NCBI RefSeq assembly: GCF_024609765.1
Contig: NZ_JANFDG010000002.1
Coordinates: 124,001-188,000, forward strand
Direction: 5' to 3'
From: Shinella pollutisoli
Lineage (GTDB): Bacteria; Pseudomonadota; Alphaproteobacteria; Rhizobiales; Rhizobiaceae
DNA: 64,000 nt
Position 1 is the first letter of the stretch, and every line of letters starts with the position of its first letter. Positions 43,106 through 54,535 of the stretch are shown here, in pieces. The notes under the pieces were generated by a model. That model saw only the letters and a program-made list of their open reading frames with translations. It was not told where the DNA came from and searched no databases. The position numbers and the translations under genes are program-made.

Positions 43106-43333
43106 TCAACGGGCGCCAGGACGACCGCCGATGAGGCCTTCGCGCTGGGCGCGCTTGCGGGCCAGCTTGCGGACGCGGCGGACGGCTTCGGCCTTTTCGC
43201 GCGCACGCTTCTGCGACGGCTTTTCGTAGTAGTCGCGCATCTTCATTTCCCGGAAGATGCCTTCGCGCTGCATCTTCTTCTTGAGAGCGCGGAGAGCCTG
43301 ATCAACGTTGTTGTCGCGGACAAGTACCTGCAC
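43106..43333 (-). CDS. rpsU: 30S ribosomal protein S21
   Basis: 75-residue basic ribosomal protein: [53 protein letters not shown]. Family hallmarks and length match alphaproteobacterial S21, with the extended basic C-terminus. It functions at the 3' end of 16S rRNA in initiation. It stands alone with its own terminator, divergent from soxB. Confidence 0.97.
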   Translation of the reverse strand: MQVLVRDNNVDQALRALKKKMQREGIFREMKMRDYYEKPSQKRAREKAEAVRRVRKLARKRAQREGLIGGRPGAR

Positions 43334-43655
43334 GTGAGAATCCCGTTCCTTTGTTCAGTTGTGAGCCGTGCGAGTGAAGGGTCGCCGGGCAAATGAATAA
43401 CCTTCGTGCAGCCCGTGAGGCTGACGATTGGGGCGTCGGATAACAGATCGGTGACGGGAAGTCCAGTCTCGGCGCGGCGCGGCGCGGATATTTCCGCTTT
43501 CCCGCCGCAAAAAGGCTCCATTGGCGACATGTCGCATGCGGTACAAGGCGCGCCTGAATGCGTCGCAACCGATACGTTGTCCGGCCGCGAGATTTGCTTT
43601 CTATCTGGTCAGGAAAACACGGCCGGTCGCGGCCGGCAGGACGGAGCAGATTCGG
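43334..43655. promoter_or_regulatory. Divergent intergenic region rpsU-soxB
   Basis: Holds the promoters of both genes. GCGACATGTCGC (43524-43535) is a perfect 12-bp palindrome about 120 bases before soxB, a candidate operator for a sarcosine or betaine regulator. No gene is supported here. Confidence 0.4.
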
Positions 43656-44909
43656 ATGCGCAAATATTCGGTTTTCGCCGTGGCGCGCGAGGCGATGCGC
43701 GGCCACAAGGGATGGGAGGCGCAATGGGCCTCGCCCGAGCCGCGCAAGGAATACGACGTCGTCATCGTCGGCGCCGGCGGCCACGGGCTGGGGGCTGCCT
43801 ACTACCTCGCCAAGGAGCACGGCATCACCAATGTCGCGGTGATCGAGAAGGGCTGGCTCGGCGGCGGCAATACCGGCCGCAACACGACCATCATCCGCTC
43901 GAACTATCTCTATGACGAGAGCATGGACATCTACGAGCACTCGCTGAAGCTCTGGGAAGGGCTTTCGCAGGACCTCAACTACAACGTCATGTATTCGCCG
44001 CGCGGCGTCATGATGCTGTCGCACAACGTCCACGACAAGCAGTCCTTCCAGCGCCACGTCCATGCCAACCGCCTGCACGGCATCGACAACGAATGGCTGA
44101 CGCCGGAACAGGCCAAGGCCTATTGTCCGCCGCTCGACATCTCCGCCACCGCCCGCTACCCGATCAACGGTGCGGCGCTGCAGCGGCGCGGCGGCACGGC
44201 CCGCCACGACGCCGTCGCCTGGGGCTATGCGCGCGCGGCCTCCGACCGCGGCGTCCACGTCATCCAGAACTGCGAGGTCAAGGGCATCCGCCGCGGGCAG
44301 GACGGCGCGGTGACGGGCGTCGAGACGTCGAAGGGCTTCATCGGCGCCAAGAAGATCGGCGTTTCGGCCTCCGGCCACAACTCCGTCATCATGGCGATGG
44401 CCGACGTCAAGCTGCCGCTGCATTCCGTGCCGCTGCAGGCGCTCGTCTCCGAGCCGATGAAGCCGATCTTCCCCTGCGTGGTCATGTCCAACTCGGTGCA
44501 TGCCTATATCTCGCAGTCGGACAAGGGCGAGCTCGTCATCGGCGCCGGCACCGACCAGTACAACTCCTATTCCCAGACCGGCGGCCTGCAGATCATCACC
44601 CACACGCTCGACGCGATCTGCGAGCTCTTCCCGATGTTCCGCCGCGTCAAGATGATGCGGCAATGGGGCGGCATCACCGACAACACGCCGGACCGCTCGG
44701 CGATCCAGGGCGTGACGCCGGTGCCGAACCTCTTCGTCAACTGCGGCTGGGGGACGGGCGGCTTCAAGGCGACGCCGGGCTCGGCGCACCTCTTCGCCTA
44801 TCTCATCGCGAGAGGCGAGCCGCACAAGCTGGCGGCCGGCCTGACGCTCGACCGCTTCCGCACCGGCCGGCTGATCGACGAGGCCGCCGCCGCCGCCGTG
44901 GCGCACTGA
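43656..44909 (+). CDS. soxB: Sarcosine oxidase subunit beta
   Basis: 417-residue flavoprotein subunit of heterotetrameric sarcosine oxidase, oxidatively demethylating sarcosine to glycine with formaldehyde transfer to tetrahydrofolate. The FAD fold is YDVVIVGAGGHGLGAAYYLAKEHG; other motifs are GWLGGGNTGRNTTIIRSNYL and the C-terminal NLFVNCGWGTGGFKATPGSAHLFA. Length is that of the family. ATG 43656 follows CGGAGCAGATTCGG; the open frame from 43521 is rejected. First gene of soxBDAG. Confidence 0.95.
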   Translation: MRKYSVFAVAREAMRGHKGWEAQWASPEPRKEYDVVIVGAGGHGLGAAYYLAKEHGITNVAVIEKGWLGGGNTGRNTTIIRSNYLYDESMDIYEHSLKLWEGLSQDLNYNVMYSPRGVMMLSHNVHDKQSFQRHVHANRLHGIDNEWLTPEQAKAYCPPLDISATARYPINGAALQRRGGTARHDAVAWGYARAASDRGVHVIQNCEVKGIRRGQDGAVTGVETSKGFIGAKKIGVSASGHNSVIMAMADVKLPLHSVPLQALVSEPMKPIFPCVVMSNSVHAYISQSDKGELVIGAGTDQYNSYSQTGGLQIITHTLDAICELFPMFRRVKMMRQWGGITDNTPDRSAIQGVTPVPNLFVNCGWGTGGFKATPGSAHLFAYLIARGEPHKLAAGLTLDRFRTGRLIDEAAAAAVAH

Positions 44910-44932
44910 TCCCACGGACAGGAGAGACCCTT

Positions 44933-45277
44933 ATGCTTCTGATCTATTGCCCCTATTGCGAGGAAGAGCGCTCCGAGCTGGAATTCCGGCACGGCGGCGA
45001 CGCCCATATCGCAAGGCCGGCTAACATCGCCGACATCACTGACGAGGCGTTCCAGGACTACTTCTTCCTGCGCGACAACCCGAAGGGCCTCATCTTCGAA
45101 CGCTGGCGCCACATCCACGGCTGCGGCCGCTTCTTCAACGCGGCGCGCGACACGGTGAGCGACAGGTTCTTCGCAAGCTACAAGGCCGGCGAGCCGAAGC
45201 CCGACCTGCCGGGCGTCGCACCGGCTTCCGAAAAGACCGTCGAGACCTACGAAGCCACGGAAGGAAACGCGCAATGA
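44933..45277 (+). CDS. soxD: Sarcosine oxidase subunit delta
   Basis: 114-residue zinc-binding subunit. The zinc ligands are in CPYCEEERSELEF (two Cys, His of FRHGG) and HIHGCGRFF. It overlaps soxA by ATGA, with 23 bases to soxB. AGGAGAGACC precedes ATG 44933. Assembles with SoxBAG. Confidence 0.94.
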   Translation: MLLIYCPYCEEERSELEFRHGGDAHIARPANIADITDEAFQDYFFLRDNPKGLIFERWRHIHGCGRFFNAARDTVSDRFFASYKAGEPKPDLPGVAPASEKTVETYEATEGNAQ

Positions 45278-48267
45278 GCGGCGCCAATCGCATTGCCGGT
45301 CAGGGCCGCCTGACGCCCGCGAGGACCGCGCGCTTCACCTTCGACGGCGTGAGCTACGAGGCGCTCGCGGGCGACACCGTCGCCTCGGCGCTGATCGCCA
45401 ACGGCGTCCACCTCGTCGGCCGCTCGTTCAAGTACCACCGCCCGCGCGGCATCCTCTCGGCCGGGGCCGAGGAGCCGAACGCGCTCGTCGACGTCGCGCG
45501 CGACGCCGCGCGGCGCCAGCCGAACGTGCGCGCCACGGTGCAGGAAGTCTTCGACGGCATGAAGGTGGAATCGCAGAACCGCTGGCCGTCGCTTTCCTTC
45601 GACATCGGCGGCATCAACGACTTCTTCTCGCCCTTCTTCGCGGCGGGCTTCTACTACAAGACCTTCATGTGGCCGAAGGCGGCCTGGGAGAAGCTCTACG
45701 AACCCTTCATCCGCCGTGCCGCCGGCCTCGGCGTCGCGCCGACGGAGGCCGATCCGGACCACTATGCCAGCCGCTACGCCTATTGCGACGTGCTGGTCGT
45801 CGGCGCCGGCGTCGCCGGCCTGTCGGCGGCGCTTGCCGCCGCGGAGGCCGGCGCGCGCGTCATCCTCTGCGACGAGCAGCCGGAAGCGGGCGGCGCGCTC
45901 CACTTCGACACCTCCGTCACCATCGACGGCAAGCCGGGCTACGACTGGGCACAGGCGACCGCCGCGCGCCTCGCGGCGATGGAGAACGTCACGGTGCTCA
46001 GCCGCACCACGGCCTTCGGCTACTACAACCACAATTTCGTCGGGCTGGCCGAGCGCGTCACCGACCATCTGGCGCGGCCGGACCGGAAGCTGCCGCGCGA
46101 GCGTCTGTGGCAGGTCCGCGCCAAGCGGGTGATCCTGGCGACCGGCTCGATCGAGCGCCACATGGTCTTCGCCAACAACGACCGGCCCGGCATCATGCTG
46201 GCCTCGGCAGCGCGCACCTATCTCAACCATTTCGGCGTCGCCGTCGGCCGCAAGGTCGGCGTCTACACGGCGAACGATTCGGCCTACGAGGCGGCCTTCG
46301 ACCTGAAGCGCGCCGGCGTCACCGTCGCCGCCATCGTCGACAGCCGCGACAAGCCGGGCGAGGCGGTGCTGGCCGAGGCGCGCAAGCTCGGCATCGAGGT
46401 GCTGACGGGCCATTCGGTGGTGAACACCAAGGGCCATCGCCGCGTCTCCTCCATGTCGGTCGCCCGCAACGGCGGCGGCGCGGCGCGCTGGATCGCGGTC
46501 GATGCGCTGCTGATGTCGGCCGGCTGGACGCCCTCCGTCCATCTCTTCTCGCAATCGCGCGGCAAGGTCGCCTATGACGCGGCGAGCGGCCGCTTCCTGC
46601 CGGGCACCTACGCGCAGGACTGCCTCTCGGTCGGCTCGTGCAACGGCACGGACGGCCTGCAGGCGACGATCGAGGAGGCGCTGGCCGCCGGCGAGCTGAT
46701 GGCGCGCGCCACCGGCAACGAGGGCGGCGCCAAGGTCGAGCTTTCCGGCGAGAATGCCTTCGAATGGTCCGGCGGCATGGCCGGCGCCGGCGAGGGGGCG
46801 GGCGTCGACACGACCGTCAAGGCCTTCGTCGACTTCCAGCACGACGTCTGCGCCAAGGACATCCGCCTTGCCGTGCGCGAGGGCATGCACTCGATCGAGC
46901 ACATCAAGCGCTTCACCACCACCGGCATGGCGACCGACCAGGGCAAGCTCTCCAACATCCACGGGCTCGCCATCGCCTCGGAGGTCTTGAACCGCGAGAT
47001 CCCGAAGATCGGTCTCACCACCTTCCGCGCGCCCTACACGCCGGTGACCTTCGGCACGCTGATCAGCCATTCGCGCGGCGAGCTGTTCGATCCGGCGCGC
47101 AAGACGCCGATGCATGCCTGGGAGGAGGCGCACGGCGCCGTCTTCGAGGACGTCGGCAACTGGAAGCGCGCCTGGTACTATCCGCGCGCCGGCGAGACGA
47201 TGCACGACGCGGTCAACCGCGAGTGCCGCACGGTGCGAGAGGCGGCCGGCGTCTTCGATGCCTCCACGCTCGGCAAGATCGAGGTCGTCGGCCCGGATGC
47301 GGCCACCTTCCTCAACCTGATGTACACGAACGCCTGGGACACGCTGAAGCCCGGCCGCTGCCGCTACGGCATCATGCTGCGCGAGGACGGCTTCGTCTAT
47401 GACGACGGTGTCGTCGGGCGGCTCGCCGAAGACCGCTTCCACGTCACCACAACGACGGGCGGCGCGCCGCGCGTCATGCACCACATGGAGGACTATCTCC
47501 AGACGGAATTCCCGCATCTCAAGGTGTGGCTCACCTCGACCACCGAGCAATGGGCGGTGATTGCCGTGCAGGGGCCGAAGGCGCGTGAGATCATCGCGCC
47601 GCTGGTGGAGGGCATCGACCTCTCCAACGAGGCCTTCCCGCACATGAGCGTGCGCGAGGGAAAAATCTGCGGCGTGCCGACCCGGCTCTTCCGCATGTCC
47701 TTCACCGGCGAGGCGGGCTACGAGGTCAACGTGCCGGCCGATTACGGCCAGGCCGTGCTGGAGGCGATCTGGGCGCGGGCCGAGCCGCTCGGCGCCTGCG
47801 CCTACGGCACCGAGACCATGCACGTGCTGCGTGCCGAGAAGGGCTACATCATCGTCGGCCAGGATACCGACGGCACGGTGACGCCCTATGACGCCGGCGT
47901 CGGCTGGGCCGTCTCGAAGAAGAAGACGGATTTCGTCGGCATCCGCGGCCTGAAGCGCCCGGACCTCGTCAAGGAGGGCCGCAAGCAGCTCGTCGGCCTG
48001 CTGACGAAGGACCCGACGGTCGTGCTGGAGGAGGGCGCGCAGATCGTTGCCGATCCGAACCAGCCGAAGCCGATGACCATGCTCGGCCACGTCACCTCGT
48101 CCTACTGGTCGGAGAACTGCGGCCGGTCGATCGCGCTGGCACTCGTCGCCGGCGGCCAGGCGCGCATGGGCCAGACGCTCTACGTGCCGATGCCGGACCG
48201 TACCATCGCGGTGGAGGTCTCCGACATGGTGTTCATCGACAAGGAAGGAGGCCGCCTCAATGGCTGA
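45274..48267 (+). CDS. soxA: Sarcosine oxidase subunit alpha
   Basis: 997-residue large subunit with an N-terminal 2Fe-2S-ferredoxin-like (Fer2_4) domain (FTFDGVSYEALAGDTVASALIANG, FKYHRPRGILS), a pyridine-nucleotide flavin domain (YCDVLVVGAGVAGLSAALAAAEAG), and a C-terminal aminomethyltransferase (GCV_T) domain that loads the one-carbon unit onto tetrahydrofolate (GVPTRLFRMSFTGEAGYEVNVPADYG). Length is typical. It overlaps soxD and soxG, so all four genes are translationally linked. Confidence 0.95.
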   Translation: MSGANRIAGQGRLTPARTARFTFDGVSYEALAGDTVASALIANGVHLVGRSFKYHRPRGILSAGAEEPNALVDVARDAARRQPNVRATVQEVFDGMKVESQNRWPSLSFDIGGINDFFSPFFAAGFYYKTFMWPKAAWEKLYEPFIRRAAGLGVAPTEADPDHYASRYAYCDVLVVGAGVAGLSAALAAAEAGARVILCDEQPEAGGALHFDTSVTIDGKPGYDWAQATAARLAAMENVTVLSRTTAFGYYNHNFVGLAERVTDHLARPDRKLPRERLWQVRAKRVILATGSIERHMVFANNDRPGIMLASAARTYLNHFGVAVGRKVGVYTANDSAYEAAFDLKRAGVTVAAIVDSRDKPGEAVLAEARKLGIEVLTGHSVVNTKGHRRVSSMSVARNGGGAARWIAVDALLMSAGWTPSVHLFSQSRGKVAYDAASGRFLPGTYAQDCLSVGSCNGTDGLQATIEEALAAGELMARATGNEGGAKVELSGENAFEWSGGMAGAGEGAGVDTTVKAFVDFQHDVCAKDIRLAVREGMHSIEHIKRFTTTGMATDQGKLSNIHGLAIASEVLNREIPKIGLTTFRAPYTPVTFGTLISHSRGELFDPARKTPMHAWEEAHGAVFEDVGNWKRAWYYPRAGETMHDAVNRECRTVREAAGVFDASTLGKIEVVGPDAATFLNLMYTNAWDTLKPGRCRYGIMLREDGFVYDDGVVGRLAEDRFHVTTTTGGAPRVMHHMEDYLQTEFPHLKVWLTSTTEQWAVIAVQGPKAREIIAPLVEGIDLSNEAFPHMSVREGKICGVPTRLFRMSFTGEAGYEVNVPADYGQAVLEAIWARAEPLGACAYGTETMHVLRAEKGYIIVGQDTDGTVTPYDAGVGWAVSKKKTDFVGIRGLKRPDLVKEGRKQLVGLLTKDPTVVLEEGAQIVADPNQPKPMTMLGHVTSSYWSENCGRSIALALVAGGQARMGQTLYVPMPDRTIAVEVSDMVFIDKEGGRLNG

Positions 48268-48808
48268 TACCGCTCTTCGCCTCCCGCCGCTTGGCCTCCG
48301 CCACGGCGGTTCCGCTGCCGCCCGCGTCACGCCCGCGGCCCCCGCGACGCGGCTTTCGCTGCGCGCCGGGCCGGAGGCCCTCGACGCGCTCTCCGCCGCC
48401 TTCGGCCTGACGCTGCCGACGCGGCCGAAGGGTTCCGCCTTGGCGAACGGCCGCCATGCGCTCTGGCTCGGGCCGGACGAGTGGCTGCTGATCGACGAGA
48501 ACGAGGCCGACCTGATGGCGGTCGCCGCCGGCGCTTCGGCGCTCCATTCGGCGACGGATATCTCCCACCGCAACACGGCGATCCTCGTCTCCGGCCCGGC
48601 GGCGGCCGGCGCGATCGCCAGCGCCTGCCCGCTCGATCTCGGCAACGCGATCTTCCCGGTCGGCGCGGCAGCGCGCACGGTGCTCGGCAAGATCGAGATC
48701 GTGCTCTTCCGCTCCGGCGAGGAGGATTATCGCGTCGAGTGCTGGCGCTCGTTTGCACCCTACGCCTTCGGCCTGCTGTCCGAGGGCGCGGAGGACGCGG
48801 GGCTTTGA
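48260..48808 (+). CDS. soxG: Sarcosine oxidase subunit gamma
   Basis: 182-residue fourth subunit (SoxG, GcvT-like). Its start lies inside the last codons of soxA, with GGAAGGAGG as ribosome-binding site. The sequence LWLGPDEWLLIDENEADLMA and ATDISHRNTAILVSGPAAAGAIASACPLDL is diagnostic. End of the operon; a repeat (copy D) follows. Confidence 0.92.
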   Translation: MADTALRLPPLGLRHGGSAAARVTPAAPATRLSLRAGPEALDALSAAFGLTLPTRPKGSALANGRHALWLGPDEWLLIDENEADLMAVAAGASALHSATDISHRNTAILVSGPAAAGAIASACPLDLGNAIFPVGAAARTVLGKIEIVLFRSGEEDYRVECWRSFAPYAFGLLSEGAEDAGL

Positions 48809-48872
48809 CGGCCTGAACGGGTGCTTCTGCCTCGCATGGGCGTCGAGGATTGGGGAAAACGGTGCGGCATAT

Positions 48873-48923
48873 CCTTCTCCCCGTTTACGGGGAGAAGGAT
48901 ATGCCGGCAGGCCGGATGAGGGG
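48873..48923 (-). repeat. Dispersed palindromic repeat, copy D
   Basis: Hairpin CTTCTCCCCG / CGGGGAGAAG around TTTA, followed by ATGCCGGCAGGCCGGATGAGGGG, with GGGGAAAACGGTGCGGC before it as in copy C2. It lies between the convergent soxG and MaoC genes, a likely bidirectional terminator. Confidence 0.72.
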
Positions 48924-48927
48924 CAGC

Positions 48928-49416
48928 TCACGCCGTCGTCGGCCGGTCCTTCGGGTCGAACTGGATGATGGTGATCCAGTCCGCGGTGAGCGCGGGCTTC
49001 TTCTCGTTCTCGATCTCGACGGTGACGTCGTAGCGGACGGCGAGCATGCCGGCGCCGCGGAAACGGGCTTCGGCAAGCAGGAAGCGGCCGCGCACGCGCG
49101 CGCCGCTCCTCACCGGCGCGAGGAAGCGTACCTTCTCGAAACCGTAGTTGATGCCCATCGTCTGCTCGGCGATCTTCGGCACGCAGTCGAAATTCATCGC
49201 CGACAGCAGCGACAGCGTCAGGAAGCCGTGGGCGATGGTGCCGCCGAAGGGCGTCTCGGCGGCGGCGCGCGCCGGATCGGTGTGGATGAACTGATGGTCG
49301 TCCGTGGCCTCGGCGAAGCGGTCGATCGTCGCCTGGTCGACCGTGATCCAGCGCGAGACGCCGAGCTCCGTTCCGACGAGGGCCGCGACGTCCCTGAGAT
49401 GGATTTGCCTGGGCAT
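48928..49416 (-). CDS. MaoC-like (R)-specific enoyl-CoA hydratase family protein
   Basis: 162-residue hot-dog-fold protein. The MaoC hydratase signature ATDDHQFIHTDPARAAAETPFGGTIAHGFLTLSLLS holds the Asp/His pair. Likely an acyl-CoA dehydratase, in fatty-acid or PHA metabolism; nodulation NodN proteins are close relatives in rhizobia. ATG 49416 (MPRQIHLRDVAAL) is chosen over the open frame to 49482. Confidence 0.88.
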   Translation of the reverse strand: MPRQIHLRDVAALVGTELGVSRWITVDQATIDRFAEATDDHQFIHTDPARAAAETPFGGTIAHGFLTLSLLSAMNFDCVPKIAEQTMGINYGFEKVRFLAPVRSGARVRGRFLLAEARFRGAGMLAVRYDVTVEIENEKKPALTADWITIIQFDPKDRPTTA

Positions 49417-49482
49417 GGAGATTTCCCTTACCGGTCGAGCCTTCCCCGTTTCTAGCCCGGGGTCCTGTGCGATCAATGACAT

Positions 49483-51450
49483 TCAGCGTCTTTCGACAAA
49501 AATCTCCACTGTCCGGGGCTCGATCATGCCGGCGAGCGGCCGGTCGGCGACGAGGAGGCTCGTCCAGCCCGCGCCGCTGTCCGGCAGGGCGAGCGCCTGC
49601 TCGGCATGGGTGCGGTTGACCGCGACGGCAAGGCGGGTCTCGCCGCCGCGTTCGGCATCCGTCGTGCGGATCAGCATCAGCAGCGTGCCGGCGAGCGGCG
49701 CCTCCCAGTCGGCGGGCGCCATGGGCTCGCCGACGAAGGTCAGCCATTCCACGTCGCCGTCGCCGGTGAAGAAGCGGGTCTCGCCAAGGGCGGGAAAGCG
49801 CCTGCGGATCGCCGAGAGCCGGGCGGCGTGCGCGACGAGGTCGTCATCCATCCGCGACCAGTCGATCCAGGTGATGGCGTTGTCCTGGCAATAGGCGTTG
49901 TTGTTGCCCTGCTGGCTGCGCCCGCCCTCGTCGCCGGCCGTCAGCATGATCGTGCCGCGCGAGAGGAAGAGGCTCGCAAGCAGCGCCCGGACGTCGGCAC
50001 GCCGCGCGGCGAGCACGGCCGGGTCGGCCGTCCCGCCCTCGGCGCCGTTGTTCCAGGAATGGTTGTCGTTGTGGCCGTCGCGGTTCTCCTCGCCGTTCGC
50101 CTCGTTGTGCTTCACCGCATGCGAGACGAGGTCCATCAGCGTGAAGCCGTCATGGGCGGCGAGGAAATTCACCGAGCGGGTCCGCGTTCCGCCGTGGCGG
50201 GAGAAGACGTCGGAGGAGCCGGAAAGCGCGGTGGCGAAGGCGCCGAGCCTGCCGTCGTCGCCGCGCCAGAACAGCCGCATGTCGTCGCGGAAACGGTCGT
50301 TCCATTCGAGGAAGGGGGCCGGGAAATTGCCGAGCTGGTAGCCGCCGGGGCCGACGTCCCAGGGCTCGGCGATCAGCACGCGGTCGGTGAGCAGCGGATC
50401 GGCGCGCATGTCCGCGAACAGCGCGGCGGCCGGGGTGAAGCCGTCCGCCTCGCGGCCGAGGATCGTCGCGAGGTCGAAACGGAAGCCGTCGACGCCGGCG
50501 TGCCGCACGAAATGGCGCAGGCTGTCGAGGATCAGGCGGCGCACGACCGGGTGCTCGCAGGCGATGGTGTTGCCGCAGCCGGTATCGTTGACGAGTTCGC
50601 CCGGCCGGCCGGGGAGGTGGCGGTAATAGGTGCGGTTGTCGAGGCCGCGGAAGGAGAGCGTCGTGCCGTGCCGGTCGCTCTCGCCGGAATGGTTGAAGAC
50701 GAGGTCGAGGATGACGCCGATGCCCCCGGCGTGGAGCGCGGCCACCGTCGCGGCGAGCTCGGCCATGCCGCCCGGCGCGAGGCGCGGGTCGAGCGCCATC
50801 GGCACGACGGGATTGTAGCCCCAGCTGTTGGAAAGGCCGAGCGGCGGCAGGTGGCGCTCGTCGATCCAGGCGGTGACCGGCATCAGCTCGACCGCATCGA
50901 CGCCGAGGCGCTTCAGATGGGCGAGCACGGCGGGGTGCGCAAGTGCTGCGACCGTGCCGCGCTGCGTCTCCGGCACGTCGGGGTGGAGCTTGGTGAAGGC
51001 GCGCACGGCGATCTCGTAGACGAAGCCGCCCGGCCGGAAGAGGGGCGGGGCAATAGCGACGGGCGCATCGCGGGTGACGACGGCCTTCGGCACGAGGTCG
51101 GCGGTGTCCTTGCCGAAGAGGGTGAGGCGGGCGTCGTGCACAAAGGGGCGGTCGAGCTCCTTCGCGTAGGGGTCGACCAGAAGCTTTGCAGGATCGAACC
51201 AGAGGCCGTCCTCCGGCGCGAAGGGGCCGTCGGCGCGGAAGCCGTAGCGGGTGCCTTCGGCCGCGCCCTCGACGAAGACGCGGTGGAAGCCGTTCTCGTC
51301 CCGGCCCATGGCGAGACGGCACAGTTCCCTGTCGCCGCCGTCGAACAGGCAGAGCTCGACGCGGGCGGCATGCTGCGAATAGACGGCGAATTCCACCCCG
51401 TCGCCGGAGAGCGTGGCACCGGGCGCGAAGGTGGGGGCGGAGATCGCCAT
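49483..51450 (-). CDS. glgX: Glycogen debranching enzyme
   Basis: 655-residue GH13 isoamylase-type enzyme that removes limit-dextrin branches after phosphorylase. N-terminal CBM48 (ATLSGDGVEFAVYSQHAARVELCLFD), catalytic nucleophile in GFRFDLATILG, acid/base in LIAEPWDVGPGGYQ, and NFLAAHDGFTLMDLVSH. Sixth and last gene of the glycogen operon, two bases after pgm. Confidence 0.94.
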   Translation of the reverse strand: MAISAPTFAPGATLSGDGVEFAVYSQHAARVELCLFDGGDRELCRLAMGRDENGFHRVFVEGAAEGTRYGFRADGPFAPEDGLWFDPAKLLVDPYAKELDRPFVHDARLTLFGKDTADLVPKAVVTRDAPVAIAPPLFRPGGFVYEIAVRAFTKLHPDVPETQRGTVAALAHPAVLAHLKRLGVDAVELMPVTAWIDERHLPPLGLSNSWGYNPVVPMALDPRLAPGGMAELAATVAALHAGGIGVILDLVFNHSGESDRHGTTLSFRGLDNRTYYRHLPGRPGELVNDTGCGNTIACEHPVVRRLILDSLRHFVRHAGVDGFRFDLATILGREADGFTPAAALFADMRADPLLTDRVLIAEPWDVGPGGYQLGNFPAPFLEWNDRFRDDMRLFWRGDDGRLGAFATALSGSSDVFSRHGGTRTRSVNFLAAHDGFTLMDLVSHAVKHNEANGEENRDGHNDNHSWNNGAEGGTADPAVLAARRADVRALLASLFLSRGTIMLTAGDEGGRSQQGNNNAYCQDNAITWIDWSRMDDDLVAHAARLSAIRRRFPALGETRFFTGDGDVEWLTFVGEPMAPADWEAPLAGTLLMLIRTTDAERGGETRLAVAVNRTHAEQALALPDSGAGWTSLLVADRPLAGMIEPRTVEIFVERR

Positions 51451-51452
51451 GG

Positions 51453-53087
<1,635 letters not shown>

Positions 53088-54527
53088 TCAGGCTTTCGAA
53101 AGAAGGCTGGAATAGAGATCGGCGTAGAGCTTCGCGCTCTTTTCCCACGAGACGTCGGATTTCATGCCCTGACTCTGCAGGCGCGTCCAGGTTCCCGGCC
53201 GGTGCCAGGCGGCAAGCGCGCGGCGGATCGCCTGGCGCAGGCCGGCGGCGTCGATCGGCGTGAACTGGAAGCCGGTGGCGACGCCCGCGGAAAGGGCGGC
53301 CTCGTTGGCGTCGATGACGGTGTCGGCAAGGCCGCCGGTGCGCGCGACGATCGGCACGCAGCCGTAGCGCAGCCCGTAGAGCTGGGTCAGCCCGCAGGGC
53401 TCGAAGCGGGAGGGGATGAGGATCGCGTCGCTGCCTGCCTGCATGAGATGCGACAGCGGTTCGTCATAGCCGATGACGATGCCCATCCGGCCGCGATGGC
53501 GGGCGGCGGCGGAAAGCAGCGCCCCTTCCAGCCCCTCGTCGCCCGAGCCGAGCACGGCGAGCTTGCCGCCCTCCTCGACGATCCAGTCGGCGACCTCGGC
53601 GATGAGGTCGATGCCCTTCTGCCAGGTGAGGCGGCTGATGACGCAGAAGATCGGGCCGTCGTCGTGATCGAGGCCGAAGCGGTCGGCGAGGGCCTTGCGG
53701 TTTGCAGCGCGCTGCTTGAGGGTCGTGGCCGTGAAGGTCTTGGCGATGAGACGGTCGGTGCCGGGGTTCCAGACATCGGTGTCGATGCCGTTGACGATGC
53801 CGGTGAGATCGCCGGCGCGGGCGTTGACGAGACCGTCGAGGCCCATGCCATATTGCGGCGTCATGATCTCGGCGGCGTAGGTGGGGCTTACCGTGGTGAC
53901 GGCCCAGGCGGTGCGCAGCCCCCCCTTGAGGAAGCCGACGTCGCCGTAATATTCGAGCCCGTCGACGCTGTAGGCCTCCGCGGGCAGGCGCAGCTCCGCG
54001 AAGATGTCGGCGCCGAACTGACCCTGGAAAGCGAGGTTGTGAACGGTGACGACGGTCGGGATATGCTGGAGGCCGGTATAGCGCATGTAGACGGCGGTCA
54101 TCGCCGCCTGCCAGTCGTGGGCGTGGACGATGTCCGGCGTCCAGTCGGCAATGAGCCCGCGGGCGATCTCGGCGCCCGCGAGCGAGAGCGCGGCGAAGCG
54201 CCGCCAGTTGTCGGTGAAATCCTTGCCGACGGCGTCGACGTAGGGGCCGCCCGGCCGGTCGAAGAAGCCCGGCGCGTCGAGCACGAGGATGTCGAGCCCG
54301 GCATGGGTGGCGGAAAGCACCCGCGCCGGCTCGCCGAGCAGGTCGTCGAACGTGGCTGCGACCGTGACGTCGGCGAGCTTGGCCATCACCGCCGGATAGC
54401 CCGGCACGAGCGTGCGCATGCGCGTGCCGTGGCCGGCGAGCGCCAGGGGAAGCGCGCCCGCCACGTCGGCCAGTCCCCCGGTCTTGATCAGCGGGAAGAC
54501 TTCGGATGCCACCGAAAGGATGTTCAT
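53088..54527 (-). CDS. glgA: Glycogen synthase
   Basis: 479-residue GT5 glycosyltransferase adding glucose from ADP-glucose to glycogen. The ADP-glucose-binding KTGGLADV is at residues 15-22, and the C-terminal [33 protein letters not shown] is diagnostic. ATG 54527 ([14 protein letters not shown]) is used; the frame begins four codons earlier. Eight bases after glgC. Confidence 0.95.
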   Translation of the reverse strand: MNILSVASEVFPLIKTGGLADVAGALPLALAGHGTRMRTLVPGYPAVMAKLADVTVAATFDDLLGEPARVLSATHAGLDILVLDAPGFFDRPGGPYVDAVGKDFTDNWRRFAALSLAGAEIARGLIADWTPDIVHAHDWQAAMTAVYMRYTGLQHIPTVVTVHNLAFQGQFGADIFAELRLPAEAYSVDGLEYYGDVGFLKGGLRTAWAVTTVSPTYAAEIMTPQYGMGLDGLVNARAGDLTGIVNGIDTDVWNPGTDRLIAKTFTATTLKQRAANRKALADRFGLDHDDGPIFCVISRLTWQKGIDLIAEVADWIVEEGGKLAVLGSGDEGLEGALLSAAARHRGRMGIVIGYDEPLSHLMQAGSDAILIPSRFEPCGLTQLYGLRYGCVPIVARTGGLADTVIDANEAALSAGVATGFQFTPIDAAGLRQAIRRALAAWHRPGTWTRLQSQGMKSDVSWEKSAKLYADLYSSLLSKA

Positions 54528-54535
54528 CGCGGGCC

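Noticed and set aside
45247-48690. A 1147-codon open frame on the minus strand
   Set aside because: It lies opposite soxA and soxG, is low-complexity (Asp/Arg/His-rich) and has no recognisable domain; a GC-rich shadow.
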